This document shows, piece after piece, positions 52,101-58,100 of a stretch of DNA of 64,000 nucleotides. Numbering within the stretch: the stretch's first letter is position 1; every line of letters starts with the position of its first letter. Origin of the DNA: Acridotheres tristis (lineage: Eukaryota > Chordata > Aves > Passeriformes > Sturnidae); the NCBI GenBank assembly GCA_037013685.1, contig CM072891.1, positions 4,750,501 through 4,814,500 of the forward strand, written 5' to 3'. The notes beneath the pieces are model-generated. The model was not told the origin of the DNA. It was given only the letters and a program-made list of their open reading frames with translations, and did not search any database. A program made the translations under genes and the position numbers.

Positions 52101-55100
52101 CTTATCCTGCATGTAGCAGTGTCTCTGCACAGAGTTTATTTTTCCCATAGGAAAAGCAAAATTTTTCTTTAGGTTGCCATTAGGTTCTCAAAGTTTTTCT
52201 ACCACATATTGCTGTGATAAGTAGGCTGAGTACTAAGTAGGAGGCATCTGTTTCACACCTAAGTCTATACAGGGCTCTCAAAAGAGTTGTTCTGAGCATA
52301 AAATCCTGCGGATATGTAGAATATTCTGACAATCATTAACTCTACAAGGGAAACCACTGTTTACTTGTATTTAGAAAAGACTAAGGTCTACAATTCCTTT
52401 AAGCATCTAGATACTATGCTGTGTTTCAAGCCCTTCCTTCCAACAGAAGGGGATCAAATCCATATCTGTTAGCTCAGAAAAGAGAACCCTAATTGCACAT
52501 CTGTGTATCACAAGACAGGAACCAAGATAAGGATAGCCCATACTTATACTGGTGAAAGTTTAAGGTTAGGCAATTTTTTCTGCCTTTCTTATGATGAAAA
52601 GTTTAAAATCCACAGGGAGAGAAAGAGAGAGAGAGAGACTAAACTGGAAGAAATTCAAGTCTGTAGTCTGGTTAGGAGAAACTTAACCTAGTGTGAGGAA
52701 TGCTCATCTGCAATTCCTTCCTTCCAGAGTTTATTCACAATTCTTCCATACAAAATGTAAGAGGTGTCTGGTGGACAGATCTTTCCTCCAACTCTGCATG
52801 TGTGCACAACCTGTATATTCTCATTCAGACATTTATACAGCCATCTCTAATCACAAAATCAGTCTTTTTCTTCTCTTTCTGGGCTTCTAAATCTTAAATA
52901 CTTCTTTACATAGATCTGATAGGAAAAATAGGAAGTGCCTTGCCCCTTATCTAACCAGCAGTCGGGGTCTCCTCACAGGAAATGAAACATGATTGTGTTT
53001 GAGCTGCTGTTCAATAAGAAAAGCTCACAGCACAGGCCTCCACTTGATTGGCAAAATCTGTAAGCACTGGACAGTTTCCTTAAACATATTGATGCTAGCA
53101 GCATCACCTTTGCCTGCAACAATTGTCTCCTTAGAATGGAAGAGTGATCAGATTAGATATATCCAAGGAAATTAATTATTCTCGTAAAACTCTGTGAGAG
53201 GTTCTCAGCTGTGTATTTCATTTAGTCTGTTTTTCACTAGTCTCAGGCACCTAAATTACAGTTGTAGGCAGACATCAGTGTCTAGGTGGGAAGTAGGATT
53301 CCAAACACAATGCTCAGTGTTTCAGCAAAACTTAGAAGTGAGTGATTGAGCTGACTTTAAGTTATTCAAATAAGCAATGTTCAATTTCAGGATCAAATTG
53401 CAGGCTTTTCTCCTAGTGAATTTTGGCAGGGACATTAAGAAGTTTTACGTTTCACTGGAGAATGAGTCATAGTTCACTTTTCATAGATAAATGTCTCTCT
53501 TTACGGCTGAAATAGTTCTGCTGGCCGCAGGGGCTCAGGATTAATCCTTAATTTAATTGCTGCTGCTGCCCTGTTAAGACAAACTTCCATTGTCAAATGT
53601 TTCATCCTTTGTACAAAGATTGTTTAGCTTCTTTAGAATGTTGGAGATGTTTATGATTTTTCTGTGAACTCTTCTTCTCTAAAAGTCTCCATGGCTCATA
53701 AATGTTGAGAACTGGGTGCAAAATGCTGTAGCTCTTGATTACTTGGAGCCCTAATGCTCTACTGACTGAATACCTTTGTTCATGGTGTTTCACTTGTCTT
53801 GGTGCACTGATAGATGATCCTTGAAAAGATGCCTTTCCCTCACTCTTAACAGAAGTCACCTCCAGAGGCTGTTTTTGCCCTTTTCCCAATCCCTTTGCAA
53901 TACCCACATCCCAGGACAGGGATCCCAGATGCTTGGCTTCACTACCACCCATATCCCAGCATTGGAGCAGTCAGGTCACGAGGGGCTCACCTGGCTGGTG
54001 GATGAAATCTATTCACACATCCCCCCAGGGATAGGGATCAGGTGATGACCTCTCACCCTGAGTGTTCCTCCTTGTGAGAGCCCTACTACTCTTCCTCCCT
54101 CACTAAGCAAACTGACTTTGTCTGTCTTGTATTTTTTCTTCTGTGTAGGGGTTACTGCTACTGGCACAGGTTGTTCCTCTGGTTCAGCTGCAGTTTGAAT
54201 GGCCACAATGCATCGCTTTCCTCCTCCTCCCCTTGAGGGTGCTGTCTAGTATCTGAAAATAGTATCTGAGCCCAGCATGTTGCAAAACCTTGCACCTCCC
54301 TGAAACTGCCACAGGAGTTTTACTTCAAATATTCTTCCACTTTATCAAGCACTGTAGTTGCTCTGGGGTGAACTTAAAAACCATTGGAGCAGAATCATCC
54401 TTCAAAAGTCTGCCCATTTTCTTCCACCTTCAGTACCACTTGTGACTATCCACCCTTGGGGCAGATCTCTGAAATACTCTCCTAAAAATCTCTTTTGTAT
54501 CTCCATGGTGTGAACCAAAGTGAGGGGACCCAGCAGACCAAGCAAGAGCATGCTTTCCTTAGCATCCAAGGAAAGTTCAAAATCCTCAAAAAGTTTTAAC
54601 TGACCTGAAAGAAGATAAGGGGGTGAAAATCTGAGTAGATTATCCACACTCTTCTTCCTACAGGCTGGGTACAATTATTAATGGACTCCCTGAGGTAGTG
54701 CCCAAGGTAAGGGCAGAAGCAGAACACTGAATACACATCCCAAATTACCTTCATTGTCTTTGTTGATATGTAATAAGCTGATATTGCACAGTGCAGCAAC
54801 AAAGCAATTCTGGTCCTCCTCCCTGCTCTGAAAAATACCTCCATGGGGAGCACATATTGCACATATGGGAATGTATACCAGTGTTAGGTACCACAACCAC
54901 ATGAATGGACCAAGCAACATTGTGACCAATGGCTCTGGACCTAATTCTTAGAACACCTTTGCTTCCTACCCACTCTGGTCAGATCTGTTGTTATCTCACC
55001 CTTTCCTGCCCTATATTGAGTGCCAAATAAGGGTGTTGGTTTCAAAACGGTATTCCCTCAGTAGTTCCCATGGAAACACTCTAAACCCTGTGCCACTTGC

Positions 55101-58100
55101 TCAGTCCCTCCTCCCCTGTCCCCGTGGTGGATGGAGAGAAGAATTGGAGGTGCTAAAGGTAAATATCACAGGTTGAGATAAGAGCAATTTACTGGAAATA
55201 GCAACAAAATAAGACAATGAACAGTAAGATCAACAATACTAACCATGGTGTACAAGAAAGAGGCAAACAGTCCACATGCCATTGCTCACCATCCCACAGG
55301 ATCCCTGACAATGACCTCTAAGGAACTCTGTCTCTGGTAATGACATGAGGTGGCATAGAATAACCTCCAGGTCCTGTCCATGCCAAAAATTAACCCAGTC
55401 CTGATCAGGACCAGAACATTGGTGGAGGTGGGGTTTTTTAAACTGTTTTTCTTGCAACACAGTGATCTCTAGTAGTTCTTTTCATGTGAGAAATTAATAT
55501 TTTCTAAGTTATCAGATAGTTTCTAATGTTTAAAAAATATTTTAAAAATCAACTATAAATACTAATACTTTTTTTATCATGTATGCTAGACACTGAAAGC
55601 CTGGTGAAACTTTTCCTCTCAGATGACTTTTAGTGTCTCTCATATGCAGGCAGCGTCCCGCACTTGGTGAGTGTTTAGCATCTCTGGCGGCAGCCATTCC
55701 AGTAGCATTCCTTGAACCTTCCCTCAACCATTACAATCCACTGTCTGTTTTCAACACAAAAAGTGCAAGAGAAAGAGCAAGTAAGTACTGTTCCTCACAA
55801 AAAAAAAACAAGCTGTTCACTCCACTGCAACTAAATAATAGAAGTTGTATAATGAAAAAGCCCTGAATGTATGCCTCAGCAGAGAAATCCTGCTACTGAT
55901 GTTTCATTGCTTGCCATTTTAGCCTTGCTCTACTTTGTTGAGACTGTGCCAACAATGTTCTCTTTCTCCTAATTTTTTTTTTTCTTTTCTGAACATGATG
56001 TTTGAATAGTTTTCTAAAGAGGCATACTGTATTATGTAAAGCTTAGTTGAAGATCTACATATCTACATTACATTTTTTTGGGGCAAAATATAGTTGTGTT
56101 CATGTAGCAAAATGCAAGAGGTATAATATCTGATTTAAGTCAACAGGAAAATAATTTCTACGGTTTTGTTGTCTAACCAGTGGTCCAAAGCAGTTTGGTA
56201 TAGCAAACTCCCAGCAGCATATGTGATTATTTCCATGAAACCTTGATGAAAAAGGGACTTTGACAAGTTGGAGAGATGGGCAGAGAAGAACTGTCTGAGA
56301 TTCAGCAAAGGCAAGTGCAGGGTCCTGCACCTGGGCAGGAACAGCCCCATGGAGCAGCACAGCCTGGGGCTGACCTGCTGGGAAGCAGCTCTGTGGAGAA
56401 GGACCTGGGGGTGCTGGGGGACAACAAACTGTCCCTGAGCCAGCAGTGTGTCCTGGTGGGCAAGAAGGACAACGGGATCCTGAGCTGCATTAGGGAGAGC
56501 ACGGCCAGCAGGTCGAGGGAGGGGATCCTGCCCCTCTGCTCAGGTGTGGTGAGCCTCACCTGGAGTGCTGTGTCCATTTCTGGGCTCCTCAGGACAAGAG
56601 AGACAGGGACCTCCTGGAGTGGATCTGGTGAAGGGCGACAAAGATGATGAGGGGACTGGAGCATCTCTCCTATAAGGAAAGGCTGAGGGAGCTGGGCCTG
56701 TTCAGTCTCACGAAGAAACGACTGAGAGGGGATTTCATCAGCTATACAAGATATATAAAGGGAGAGTGTCAAGAGGATGGAGCCAGGTTCTCCTTGGTGG
56801 TGCCTAGCAATAAGAAAACAGGCAACAGGCAGAAACTGATGTACAGGAAGTTTCACCTAATATGAGGAAGAATTTTCCTGTATGGGTGACTGTGCATTGG
56901 ACCAGATTGCTCAGAGAAGTCGTGAAGTGTCTGTCACAGGAGACACTCAAGAATCATCTGGACACAAACCTGTGCCATGAGTCTAGGAATATCCCTGCTT
57001 GAGCAGGACCACATCATAGAATCGCAGAATAACCTGAGTTGGAAGGGACCACAAGAATCATTGAGTCCAACTCCTGGCCCTGCACAGGACTCACCAACAT
57101 GTGCCTGAGAGCATTGTTCGAGTGCTTCTTGAAGTGTCAGACTGGTGCTGTGACCACTTCCTAAGCGGCCAGACCAAGCTCCTCATAAGGCTTCCCCTTC
57201 AGAGCCTTCCCCATCCTTGTGGTTCCCCTTTAAGTGCTCTCTAAAAGCTTCATGTCTTTTCAATATTCTGATGCCCAAAACTGCTCACAGGAGGTAAGGC
57301 TTCACCTCAAGGTGAGACCACCCCAGCTCAGAGCAGAGCAGGACAATCCCCTCCCTTGCCCAGCTGGCCATTCTGTGCCTGATGAACCCCAGGACAGGGT
57401 TGGCCCTCCTGGCTGCCAGGGCACTGCTGAATCATGTTCAACTTGCTGCCAATCAGGGTCCTCAGGTTCCTTTCCACGACACTGCTTTCCAGCATCTCAT
57501 TCCCCAGCCTGTACACACAACCTCTCAATGGGCCTTACCTATTCTGTGATTCCATTGAAAGGAACAGGAGTCCTTCTACATTGAATTTCTTTGCTTGCTT
57601 CTCTCCCAACTTACTCCTGATGGACTCGTATCTTAAAACATTTCAGCATTTTCCTCACTGGTAAATGAAAGAGACACTACCTGCAAAAACATTGCACCTT
57701 TAAACAAACCAACAAGAAAATAAATAAATGCTTCATAATTTTTTTTCCATATAAAAGCAGTTATGGAAAAGCTTCTCCTAGCCCTTCCTCCCTGTCAGGT
57801 CTGCTTTATAGGAACAGCACTATATCCATTATTATATCCAGAAACAGTGGAAGAATTTTGCTTGAGTGACTGGCACTAGATTGTGATGGGTTGTTAATTG
57901 CTGAATAAGGATCCTTCATTTTCCAATACAAGCACATGATAACTGGAATTCTTTTCTGTCATTTTTGCTGGGAGATAGTTAATGAACAAAGTACAGTTTC
58001 ATTTTAACCCTACTTATAATTCTAAATTGTTTATTTCCCTTCCCCCGAGGTGGATTTAATCTTTGGCAAATCAGTGTAAAAATTGTGAATGATTGTGAAT

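Larger units (their letters stand above)
51908..55649. other. RYR3 intron (3.7 kb) with retroviral remnant
   Basis: The first 1.7 kb shows only a short GA repeat (52616-52638). From about 53600 to 55459 it is an antisense endogenous retrovirus fragment, listed separately. About 190 bases of plain intron remain before exon 42. Confidence 0.75.

Noticed and set aside
51908..53600. A 3' LTR matching the one at 55034-55459
   Set aside because: I looked for a second copy on the expected side and saw no comparable sequence; a computed self-alignment would settle it.
56302..56856. A 184-codon minus-strand open frame, one of the longest in the window
   Set aside because: It lies exactly antisense to the CR1 fragment A coding region and has no domain of its own; it is a shadow of the retrotransposon.
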